Origin: Eubacteriaceae bacterium
GTDB lineage: Bacteria; Bacillota; Clostridia; Lachnospirales; Lachnospiraceae
DNA: 64,000 bases
Assembly (NCBI GenBank): GCA_902362455.1
Contig: CABIWJ010000001.1
Location: 248,001 to 312,000, forward strand
Direction: 5' to 3'
The notes under the pieces were generated by a model, which saw only the letters and a list, made by a program, of their open reading frames with translations, did not search any database and was not told the DNA's origin. The translations under genes were made by a program, and so were the position numbers. Each line of letters starts with the position of its first letter. The first letter of the stretch is position 1. Shown here in pieces: positions 55,795 through 63,508 of this stretch.

Positions 55795-58700
55795 ATGGAT
55801 CTAATGGCGGCAATTGGATTGCTTAGTTCTATTGTTACTTTAGAAGAGGCAGGAAGAAGTTGGGTATTAATTGTAAAAGACAAGTTAAAAAGAAAAGAGA
55901 TTGATATCAATAATTGGGATTCAGATGATCCTTTAGTTCAGGCTTGCCTTGATAGATTTAAAACTGATATGGGGGATAAATATAAGGATCATATTTTTTC
56001 AGAGGAAGAAATACAAGAAATCATTCGGGGCTTTTTTGAGCAGAATAGAGAGCTGCGTATAGGGAATGAGGAAAAGAAGCAAATGACTCAGATTATTGAG
56101 GATATTTTATACGCATATAATGAGCATACGAAGTCCCTTATGTCAAGCGGTGAAAGAACACTACATAACACGCTATCATCGGATTTTTCCAAGATAATGG
56201 ATAAGCTGGGGGTGATAGAAGAACAACCTCATAAGGAAAACATTAAAAAGTTTTTGCGTGCGATTGAAATAAGTAAAGAAATTGAACTTGAAAATATTGA
56301 AGAGCTTATTAACGGTGAATATGAAATTGACAGGTCAGAAATTATTGAAACGATACAGGCAGGACGAGAAAAATTAGTATCGATACAGGGAAATGCTGGT
56401 TCTGGTAAATCAGTTGTATGCAAAAAACTGTTAAAGGGAAAAGAATACGTATTAGTCACGCGAGCAGAGAATTTGTCCACAGGAAAGAAAGTAAACGAAT
56501 TGTGGGATTGTGATGTAGAGGATGCAATCTTGTGGTTAGAAAATAAACCGCTGTATATATTTATTGATGCTATCGAATTTATTGCAGATTGTGGTGACAA
56601 TGCATTTACGTTGTTGCAGGAGATATATAGGCTTGCAGATAAATACAGCAATGTATATATTATTACTTCATGTAGAACTACTGATAGTTCTGCGTTTATG
56701 AAGATTAATACAAAATATAGAATCAAAACATACGAGATTCCGGATTTGGCGAAAAATGAGATTGATAAGGTTGCTAAAAGTTATCCCATTATTTTATCCT
56801 TACAGCAGAATAAAAAATATTCGGATTTATTATGTGTGCCATTTTATCTCAATTTAATTGTATCGGGAGGATTTGTAGAAGAAAATATTAACGACGAGAA
56901 TAATTTTAGAAATCTCATATGGGAAAGAATCATCTGTTTAAAAGACAAGTGCAAAAAATATGGTGTCTTACAAAGTGATGTTAGAAAAACTGTTGAGCGC
57001 ATTGTTTTTGAACGTGCTAGTCGTTTTGTTGTTGGTGTTGATAGTGATATTGTAGATAGCGATATTCTAGAAGCATTGAAATCAGAAGGAATTATTGTCG
57101 AAAGCAGGAATAAGATTCGTTTGAAATATGATATTTTCGAAGATATTTGTTTTGAACGATATATAGATAAGGCGTTTGATGCATGTCATGGGTCGTATAA
57201 TGTTTTTTTTGATGAAATAGAGAAAATCGGACGTTGCATATATAGGCGATACCAGATTTGGATATCTAACAAACTGTTTGTACAGGAGGCTCGCGAGAAA
57301 TTTGTATATACACTGTTAACGGATAATAATATTGAAGCAAAATGGAAAAAGCAAACAGAAATTGGGATAGTAAAATCAAAATACTGTGGATTGTTTTTCA
57401 AGGAATTTCAGGAGTTACTCGATGAAACAGTGGTTGAAGAATTGTTAGATATAACAAACTTATATGCATTTGAGGCGAAAATTAATCATTCACCAGCATT
57501 AATAATGAATGTAACACCGATAGGAGCGGCACGTGAAAATTTAATTGGTATGGTTTTTGAAGAACGCATAAGTTTAGATAAAAATAGAACTTCTATTATT
57601 AAGCTGTGTGATGATTATGCAAATTGTTTTTATAAAACTGCGGATACTGAAGAAAAAGCATACAAAATAATAATTAGATATATTGACGAGCTAATAGAAA
57701 AGAGTAAAGAAGAAAAATCATATTATCAACATGATGAAGAGATTGTGCAGCTTTTCCTTATTGTTGCCAAAATGGCCAAGTCATCTAAGTCATGGCTGAA
57801 AGAATTTGTTGAAAATATGATAGTAGAATATTGCTCTGGAACTAGTAGAAGGGACAGTGTTGCTGAAGAGATTCTAAAGGCGGTTGTGAAAAAATGTCCA
57901 CTTTTATTTGCTATGGAATTACCCGAATTGGCATGTAAATCAGCGGAAACATTATGGGGACAAAGAGTGTCAAGAAAGCATTTTAGGTATGATGGATATG
58001 ACCATAATAATGTGAGAGCGTATGGTCTATCTGACAATGCAAATCACTTCGACAATAATGAAAACGGTGTGTATAATAACACTTTTTTCTGGTATGTTAT
58101 GAGATGTGACTTCGTAAAAGGCCTTGAGTGGGCAATATCATTTGTTAATAATGCAGTACAGACATTTGCAGAGAATAAGCCAGATGAGATAACAAATATA
58201 GAAATTTTTTTTCCAAAGGAAAACAAGAAAAGAGTGTATTTGGGTAATGGATGGTTGTGGATGGCAGATATCATGGAACATAACCTTCCGGTGGTATTGA
58301 CGGACATTGTTTTTGTAATAAAGAAGACTGTTATTAATTCTATGAGAAATTCTTCTGAAAGTGCATATATTAAAGGCTTAGCAGAATACGTTAAGAATAC
58401 TATATATGAAAAGGCAAACAACGTATTGCTTTTGTCTATTATTGAGGCTATAGGGATGAATTATCAAAAAGAAATGCCGGGATATGCATTAGAATTAGCA
58501 TCCAGTATGGAATTAATATATTTTGATATTCATCGTAGTGGCGAATTTATTTCTAATCCGACAAAAGAATTGTTGGAAAAACACATGATGCTATCAATGG
58601 GAGTTCCAGAAATAACCAGGCGATATGAGAAAGATGAAAAGTGTGCATGTAATTTGCAACAATACTTTGCTAATTCGTATCTTTATGGAGATGATGGAAT

Positions 58701-60465
58701 AAAAAACAGATGTCATGTTATTTTAGATTACTTATATTCTATATATGATGAAAAAACGTATTCTAATGAGAATTTGCAGATCCAAAAAATGGATTTTCGT
58801 GATGTTGCTGTGACAAAAATAGATGAAAAGACAATAATGATTGAACCGCAGATCAAGGGAGAAGCACAAAAGATTGTTAAGAATAATGAAAATGCAAACG
58901 AACCAATATTGCAGTTGAACAAAATTATAAATCATTTGTTAGAGGATATTAATGATAAAAAGGCTAATGCTGGTCAAGTTATTACAGTGATTGATATTCT
59001 TTGTGAAAAGATGAAAGATGATTATCGTATTGAAATGCAGTTCGAGAAAGTACTTGTAACATTTATCGCGTCTGCATTGATAATGTGCGATATTACGGAT
59101 GAACAGCGAAATAAACTAGTCGAAGAATGGATTAAGCGTGTAAAGAAAATATTTTCAAACCAATCTTATGTTGCAGAAGTTAATATGGTAATTGTATTGT
59201 GGGAACAATTAAATAAGAATATAAATAATGATCTTAAAAAGCAGATTTTGATAATGATATTAGAGAGTATTGTTAATGATGAAAAATCAGGATTGATTAG
59301 TCAATTGGCAGAATTAACATATTATTTTTTGGGAAAAAATAGGAATTATGCAAGTAGGGTTTTTAATACAATTATTATGCTTGCAGAAGATGAAATGAAT
59401 CACCAGAAGTTTAATGCTGTATATATAAAAAATCATAATGATGCTGAGTATGAATTCATTCCTAATATGGTTCCTAAATTACGTGGCGTGGATTATTGGA
59501 TTAGAGAAAATAAGGGGAATGAATATCAAAATAAGAGGTCTGAAATAATTCAAGAATATTTGTATGATGGTAAGGGGGGAGATCTTTCTGAGTTTGATAT
59601 CAGTAATTATGATATAGACCTTCTCTGTAATATTGCATGTTGTGGATTGGATACAGAAGATGAGGAATTTGCCATAGTTATTAGTTCGATTGTGCAATGT
59701 ATGATTGAAATATGGCATAAAAACTGTAAAGAAATGCGGGCTCATGAAATAATTGACACATTTCAAGAACATAAAGTATCCTCTTATTTTCAAAGAGAAT
59801 TGAATATTATAGGACGAAATCCAGAAGCTGTTTATGATATTCTGTTTAAAGGAACTGACTTTTCGATATTTACCAGAGATACATTGGACTTTTATGAAGA
59901 TGTTCTTAGTGGCTTTTTGGTGTCATATGTTGATGGATTTAGGGAGAAGGGTAAGAGAGCTGATATTGAGAAGAAGTTACATACTCTTGAAATCTATGTA
60001 AATAACATTCCAGAAGGCTATGTAAGAAATACACTCGAAAAGAGGCTGTTCCTTTGCAAAGGGAGATATAATAGATGGGATGTAAACAAGGTTAAGACAG
60101 AATATAGTTATAGAGATAAGTGCTTTTTGAATACGCAAATTGAAAAGTATGGCCACAATCATTTGTTGGATGTTCTATATACATTATATTTGCTTAATAT
60201 TAGTGAGCTGTTACCGGAAATTTTGATCTCTATTAGTTCGTGCTTTACAAAAGCTATTAGAAATAATAAAGAACAGTTTGCAAAAGATATAAAAGATTCA
60301 CAGGTGATAGTTGATATGATTATCTTGAAATCTTTTATATTCTATAGCGATGAAATAAAAAAAGATGAGAAACTGATTAATGCGTATGAGAACATACTGT
60401 TAGCATTGACAGAAATAAGAGACGAGAAGGCTGCTGTACTATTAGATGAATTTAGAATTCATTGA
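55795..60465 (+). CDS. giant STAND-like P-loop NTPase, candidate defence protein
   Basis: This 1556-residue protein has a helical N-terminal domain (about 1-180). An NTPase core follows with Walker A G-N-A-G-S-G-K-S (residues 199-206, Lys205), Walker B F-I-D-A-I-E with Asp258, and a sensor-like I-I-T-S-C-R-T near 285. The segment R-L-K-Y-D-I-F-E-D-I-C-F-E-R-Y at about 440-455 resembles the conserved C-terminal helix of NACHT/STAND modules. Roughly 1000 mostly helical residues follow, suitable as a sensor. N-terminal effector, NTPase and long helical sensor is the layout of STAND antiphage proteins such as Avs. I do not recognise the effector domain, and no signal peptide or membrane helix is present. 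Confidence 0.75.
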   Translation: MDLMAAIGLLSSIVTLEEAGRSWVLIVKDKLKRKEIDINNWDSDDPLVQACLDRFKTDMGDKYKDHIFSEEEIQEIIRGFFEQNRELRIGNEEKKQMTQIIEDILYAYNEHTKSLMSSGERTLHNTLSSDFSKIMDKLGVIEEQPHKENIKKFLRAIEISKEIELENIEELINGEYEIDRSEIIETIQAGREKLVSIQGNAGSGKSVVCKKLLKGKEYVLVTRAENLSTGKKVNELWDCDVEDAILWLENKPLYIFIDAIEFIADCGDNAFTLLQEIYRLADKYSNVYIITSCRTTDSSAFMKINTKYRIKTYEIPDLAKNEIDKVAKSYPIILSLQQNKKYSDLLCVPFYLNLIVSGGFVEENINDENNFRNLIWERIICLKDKCKKYGVLQSDVRKTVERIVFERASRFVVGVDSDIVDSDILEALKSEGIIVESRNKIRLKYDIFEDICFERYIDKAFDACHGSYNVFFDEIEKIGRCIYRRYQIWISNKLFVQEAREKFVYTLLTDNNIEAKWKKQTEIGIVKSKYCGLFFKEFQELLDETVVEELLDITNLYAFEAKINHSPALIMNVTPIGAARENLIGMVFEERISLDKNRTSIIKLCDDYANCFYKTADTEEKAYKIIIRYIDELIEKSKEEKSYYQHDEEIVQLFLIVAKMAKSSKSWLKEFVENMIVEYCSGTSRRDSVAEEILKAVVKKCPLLFAMELPELACKSAETLWGQRVSRKHFRYDGYDHNNVRAYGLSDNANHFDNNENGVYNNTFFWYVMRCDFVKGLEWAISFVNNAVQTFAENKPDEITNIEIFFPKENKKRVYLGNGWLWMADIMEHNLPVVLTDIVFVIKKTVINSMRNSSESAYIKGLAEYVKNTIYEKANNVLLLSIIEAIGMNYQKEMPGYALELASSMELIYFDIHRSGEFISNPTKELLEKHMMLSMGVPEITRRYEKDEKCACNLQQYFANSYLYGDDGIKNRCHVILDYLYSIYDEKTYSNENLQIQKMDFRDVAVTKIDEKTIMIEPQIKGEAQKIVKNNENANEPILQLNKIINHLLEDINDKKANAGQVITVIDILCEKMKDDYRIEMQFEKVLVTFIASALIMCDITDEQRNKLVEEWIKRVKKIFSNQSYVAEVNMVIVLWEQLNKNINNDLKKQILIMILESIVNDEKSGLISQLAELTYYFLGKNRNYASRVFNTIIMLAEDEMNHQKFNAVYIKNHNDAEYEFIPNMVPKLRGVDYWIRENKGNEYQNKRSEIIQEYLYDGKGGDLSEFDISNYDIDLLCNIACCGLDTEDEEFAIVISSIVQCMIEIWHKNCKEMRAHEIIDTFQEHKVSSYFQRELNIIGRNPEAVYDILFKGTDFSIFTRDTLDFYEDVLSGFLVSYVDGFREKGKRADIEKKLHTLEIYVNNIPEGYVRNTLEKRLFLCKGRYNRWDVNKVKTEYSYRDKCFLNTQIEKYGHNHLLDVLYTLYLLNISELLPEILISISSCFTKAIRNNKEQFAKDIKDSQVIVDMIILKSFIFYSDEIKKDEKLINAYENILLALTEIRDEKAAVLLDEFRIH

Positions 60466-60657
60466 ATTGAACGTTTTTAGTAGTAAAAGTAGATTATATC
60501 TGCCATTGATTTTGTAGAAGCAATATTGAATTATTGCAACTAATTTGATACTAAAGTTTTTGAAAACGATATGAAAAGAGTAACATTAGATGAAACGGAT
60601 GTGGTGGAATGTCGCATAAAATCAGCATTTTCGATTTGATGATACTTCCCTCGGGAA
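60466..60657. other. non-coding tail of segment 1
   Basis: This stretch behind the NTPase gene has no plausible gene, strong terminator or promoter. Short T-runs directly after the stop could allow weak termination. Confidence 0.5.
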
Positions 60658-60669
60658 GAGTTTGAATAA
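60658..60669 (+). repeat. att-like repeat, copy 2
   Basis: This is an exact copy of the guaA 3'-end sequence GAGTTTGAATAA. Like copy 1, it is followed at a distance of 37 bases by TTTATGCGGG and by a hairpin. It marks the junction between segment 1 and segment 2. Confidence 0.75.
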
Positions 60670-60677
60670 ACAAAAAT

Positions 60678-60715
60678 GCTTAGCAAATCCAGCGTTTATG
60701 CGGGTTTGCGGCATT
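60678..60715. terminator. hairpin behind att copy 2
   Basis: AATGC/GCATT and GCAAATCC/GGGTTTGC pair around a loop containing GTTTATGC. It occupies the same place as the guaA terminator behind copy 1 and is flanked by A-runs, so it could stop transcription arriving on the - strand. Confidence 0.5.
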
Positions 60716-60728
60716 ACAAAAGGTCTTT

Positions 60729-60746
60729 TGATAACAAATTGATAAC
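60729..60746. repeat. TGATAAC double motif, left end of segment 2
   Basis: TGATAACAAATTGATAAC matches 63313-63330 at 17 of 18 bases. On the - strand it reads V-I-N-L-L-S-K and runs to a stop, which resembles the last codons of an integrase. It is either an integrase arm-binding site or the remnant of a deleted integrase gene beside att copy 2. Confidence 0.45.
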
Positions 60747-60842
60747 GGTTACGCAAGTGCGATTATTCTTACGGATAAGTGGTTTGCAGGTCGAGGAATG
60801 ATTTTAAAGTGGTTTGTGTGACTGTGATAAATCCATATTAGA

Positions 60843-60888
60843 AACGCCCTTAGCTGTGGGTAGTAACTCATGGCTAAGGGCGTTTTTT
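60843..60888 (+). terminator. strong terminator before the MarR-MATE operon
   Basis: The perfect 12-base arms AACGCCCTTAGC and GCTAAGGGCGTT are followed by further T residues to 60888. No gene with its own evidence lies between 60747 and this hairpin. Confidence 0.85.
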
Positions 60889-61026
60889 GCGTTCTTGTCA
60901 ATCGGTTTTTAGTTTGTCTTTTGCTGATTTCTTCGGTGGTGAGTTTTGCAGCCTGTTTCCATCAAAGCAGGCAGAAATTGATTTGTGTTTAGGAGGACAA
61001 AGCGGCAGATATAATGCTAAAAGTAG

Positions 61027-61055
61027 TTGCGTGCGCACGCATATTGAGGTATAAT
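61027..61055 (+). promoter_or_regulatory. marR-MATE promoter with perfect operator palindrome
   Basis: TTGCGT (61027-61032) and TATAAT (61050-61055) are spaced by 17 bases. TGCGTGCGCACGCA (61028-61041), a perfect 14-base palindrome, covers the -35 box. This is where a MarR dimer would bind to repress its own operon. Confidence 0.75.
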
Positions 61056-61080
61056 ACGTTCTGATTGGAGGTATATATCT

Positions 61081-61530
61081 ATGCAACTATTAAAATGGCT
61101 TTCAGTAACAGACCGATTTTACAAAATCTATTTGGATAAACAGCTTGCCCCCTTTGGAATCAACAACAGTCAATATATGTTTTTGATTAAAATCTGTCAT
61201 TCGCCTGGCATTTTACAGGATTCTTTAATGGATATGTTTTATGTTCATCCGAGCAATATTGTACGGACAGTTGCGGCATTAGAAAAGCAGGGAATGATTA
61301 TGCGTTCCCCAAATGATAAGGATAAGCGGACGTGTAAGCTGTATCCTACGGAACGTGCGCTGTCTGTAATTGATGAGGTACAGACGGTATGTGAAAAGAC
61401 AGAAGATCTTTTATTGCAAGGCTTCAGGGAATCTGATAAAAACCTCTTTATTGATTTGCTGATTCAGGCAGGTGAAAATATTACAGCGGAACTCCGTATA
61501 GAAAGAAAGGGGGATGAATTTAATGACTGA
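61081..61530 (+). CDS. MarR family transcriptional regulator
   Basis: This 149-residue winged-helix regulator has a dimerisation helix at each end and a DNA-binding core (about 35-100) with H-P-S-N-I-V-R-T-V-A-A-L-E-K-Q-G-M and the wing D-K-D-K-R-T. MarR proteins release DNA when they bind phenolic compounds or drugs. GGAGG at 61067-61071 sets the start. It overlaps the MATE gene by eight bases and probably represses both. The base composition is richer in GC than the neighbouring segment, which fits separate transfer. Confidence 0.9.
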   Translation: MQLLKWLSVTDRFYKIYLDKQLAPFGINNSQYMFLIKICHSPGILQDSLMDMFYVHPSNIVRTVAALEKQGMIMRSPNDKDKRTCKLYPTERALSVIDEVQTVCEKTEDLLLQGFRESDKNLFIDLLIQAGENITAELRIERKGDEFND

Positions 61531-62878
61531 GAATCCCCTAGGATATGAAAAAATTTCAAAACTGTTGAAAGATTTTGCCATTCCCAGTATTATTGCGTCT
61601 CTTGTCGGCTCAATCTACAATATTGTGGATCAGATTTTTATTGGTCAAGGGGTCGGTTATCTGGGAAATGCAGCAACCAATGTTGCCTATCCGTTCTCTA
61701 CCATCTGCCTTGCTATTGCACTGCTGGTTGGAATCGGCAGTGCTTCCCGTGTTTCCCTCTGTCTTGGATGCAAAGAGCCGAAAGCTGCCGCTAAAGCAGC
61801 GGGAAATGGTATTGTTTTGATGGGAATTTTCGGAATTATTTATTTGTTGGTTGGTGAAGCTTTTCTGTCTTTGCTACTAAAGGCATTTGGGGCAACGACA
61901 GATGTATTTCCATATGCAAAGCAGTATGCCAGCATAACATTGATTGGAATGCCGTTTCTTATTGTAACGAATGGTATGAGCAATTTGATTCGAGCAGATG
62001 GAAAACCAAAGTATTCAATGGTTTGCATGGTTATGGGAGCTATTATCAATACCATTCTTGACCCTATTTTTATTTTTGCTTGCGATTGGGGAATTGCCGG
62101 CGCAGCTTGGGCAACAGTTATTGGGCAAATTTTTTCCTTCATACTCGCACTCCGTTATCTATGGCGTTTCCAAACAATCCATTTTGAAAAAGAGTCGTTT
62201 TTATTGGACATCAAAGAAAGCATGAAAATTTGCAGCATGGGAATCAGCAGCAGCTCAAATCAGATTGCAGTTACCGTGATTCAAATCATTCAGTACAATT
62301 CGTTGACTTATTACGGCGCATTAACAAAATATGGAACAGATATTCCCTTAGCTGCTTGCGGAATCGTTATGAAAACAAATGCCATAATCCTTGCGATTGT
62401 TGTAGGAATCTCGCAGGGAACACAGCCGATTATCGGCTTCAACTATGGGGCAAGGCAATACCATCGTGTACGGGAGGCTTACCTGCTTGCGGTAAAATGG
62501 AACCTTGTAGTTTCCACTATTGCTTTCATCGCATTTCAATTTTTCCCACAATCTATCATTTCGCTGTTCGGAGATGGGGACGAGCTGTATTTTGAATTTG
62601 CTGTTTTGTTCATGCGTACCTATCTTTTCATGGTGTTGGTAAATGGTGTGCAGTTGCTTTCTTCCAGTTTTTTTACCGCAATAGGAAAATCGTTAAGAGG
62701 TGCTCTGTTGGCATTAACAAGGCAGACCTTTTTGTTGATTCCGCTTACCCTGCTGCTCCCGCTTCGTTTCGGAATTATGGGAGTATTGCTTGCGGGGCCT
62801 GTTGCTGATTTTTCAGCGTTTGTACTATCTGTTGTACTGGTGGGTATAGAATTAAAAAAACAAAAAAATGACATGTAA
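61523..62878 (+). CDS. MATE family multidrug efflux transporter
   Basis: This 451-residue membrane protein has about twelve helices in two homologous halves and the MATE features D-Q-I-F-I-G-Q-G-V-G near the start and a repeated G-x-G-x-G-T/Q-P-I-I-G-F-N-Y-G-A element in the second half. It exports drugs or organic cations using an ion gradient. AAAGGGGG at 61507-61513 fits the ATG at 61523 better than the ATG at 61514. It is co-transcribed with marR and should be induced when MarR binds a ligand. Confidence 0.92.
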   Translation: MTENPLGYEKISKLLKDFAIPSIIASLVGSIYNIVDQIFIGQGVGYLGNAATNVAYPFSTICLAIALLVGIGSASRVSLCLGCKEPKAAAKAAGNGIVLMGIFGIIYLLVGEAFLSLLLKAFGATTDVFPYAKQYASITLIGMPFLIVTNGMSNLIRADGKPKYSMVCMVMGAIINTILDPIFIFACDWGIAGAAWATVIGQIFSFILALRYLWRFQTIHFEKESFLLDIKESMKICSMGISSSSNQIAVTVIQIIQYNSLTYYGALTKYGTDIPLAACGIVMKTNAIILAIVVGISQGTQPIIGFNYGARQYHRVREAYLLAVKWNLVVSTIAFIAFQFFPQSIISLFGDGDELYFEFAVLFMRTYLFMVLVNGVQLLSSSFFTAIGKSLRGALLALTRQTFLLIPLTLLLPLRFGIMGVLLAGPVADFSAFVLSVVLVGIELKKQKNDM

Positions 62879-63006
62879 ACAACAGCCATATGTGAAAACA
62901 TTCTTTTTCCGCCGTTAAGTAATCAAGAAGCAAAAACTTAAAAACCGTTGCGATAAATTTTATAAATTTAGTAGGATAATATTTAGAAGTAAGGATTGAG
63001 AAAAAT

Positions 63007-63180
63007 ATGGAAACTATAAAATGAGTTCTATGTCCTATCTGTGGAAATAAAACCCGAACGATGATGCAAGAAGATACCGAATTAAATAACTTTCCACTCT
63101 ACTGTCCGAAGTGTAAACAGCAAACACTTGTGAATGTCAAGCACTTTGTTGTTTCGGTTAGCATAGATAGTGCAAATTAA
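63007..63180 (+). pseudogene. cysteine-rich KTR-type zinc-ribbon gene interrupted by TGA
   Basis: The frame from ATG 63007 to TAA 63180 encodes a 57-residue protein of the KTR type: L-C-P-I-C-G-N-K-T-R, then F-P-L-Y-C-P-K-C-K-Q. These small proteins accompany conjugative elements. Codon 6 is TGA (63022-63024), where relatives have tryptophan (I-K-W-V-L-C-P), so a single TGG-to-TGA change stops translation after five residues. A binding site (AAGGA) is still present. No later start codon precedes the first cysteine pair. A sequencing error is possible. Confidence 0.7.
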
Positions 63181-63312
63181 GATGGTATCTGAATAGAAAA
63201 ATACAGTATGCTAAATATTTTACAAGGCTTGATTTTCTAAGCAAACTCGCTTATAATTTAAGCCATAGCATATAGCTATTATCCACAGCTACTGAGCAAG
63301 TGTTATCAATAC

Positions 63313-63330
63313 TGATAACAAAATGATAAC
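63313..63330. repeat. TGATAAC double motif, right end of segment 2
   Basis: TGATAACAAAATGATAAC differs at one base from 60729-60746 and lies about 100 bases before att copy 3. The rest of 63181-63431 shows no gene. Confidence 0.45.
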
Positions 63331-63431
63331 ATTAGCTTATATAGGCAGGATAATATGGATATATCAAATAATCAAAGGATTTACATACTCGGCAGAGAAT
63401 AATTTCTAAACAAAATTAGTTAGGAAAAGTC

Positions 63432-63443
63432 GAGTTTGAATAA
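63432..63443 (+). repeat. att-like repeat, copy 3, next to the integrase
   Basis: GAGTTTGAATAA followed by CG matches the guaA end over 14 bases. It lies 65 bases from the stop of the - strand integrase, the usual arrangement of att site and integrase at the end of an integrative element. Confidence 0.75.
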
Positions 63444-63448
63444 CGCAG

Positions 63449-63493
63449 AAAATCGCCTTATCCCTTGAAAACACTGGGGGTTAGGCGGTTTTA
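63449..63493 (-). terminator. terminator of the integrase gene
   Basis: AAAATCGCC (63449-63457) pairs with GGCGGTTTT (63484-63492), with further pairs inside. On the - strand the stem ends in a T-run shortly after the integrase stop. Confidence 0.65.
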
Positions 63494-63508
63494 ATTTTCT
63501 TTGTGATG

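Noticed and set aside
60898..61086. A - strand frame ahead of marR
   Set aside because: It lies over the marR promoter and operator and resembles no protein.
62230..62595. A 121-codon + strand frame inside the MATE gene
   Set aside because: It is an out-of-frame shadow of the MATE coding sequence with no binding site.
20843..63180. Genome-wide reassignment of TGA to an amino acid
   Set aside because: Several well-formed genes here (MoxR, the helicase, the toxin, MarR) end in TGA at expected lengths, so TGA is a normal stop. The two odd cases are local.
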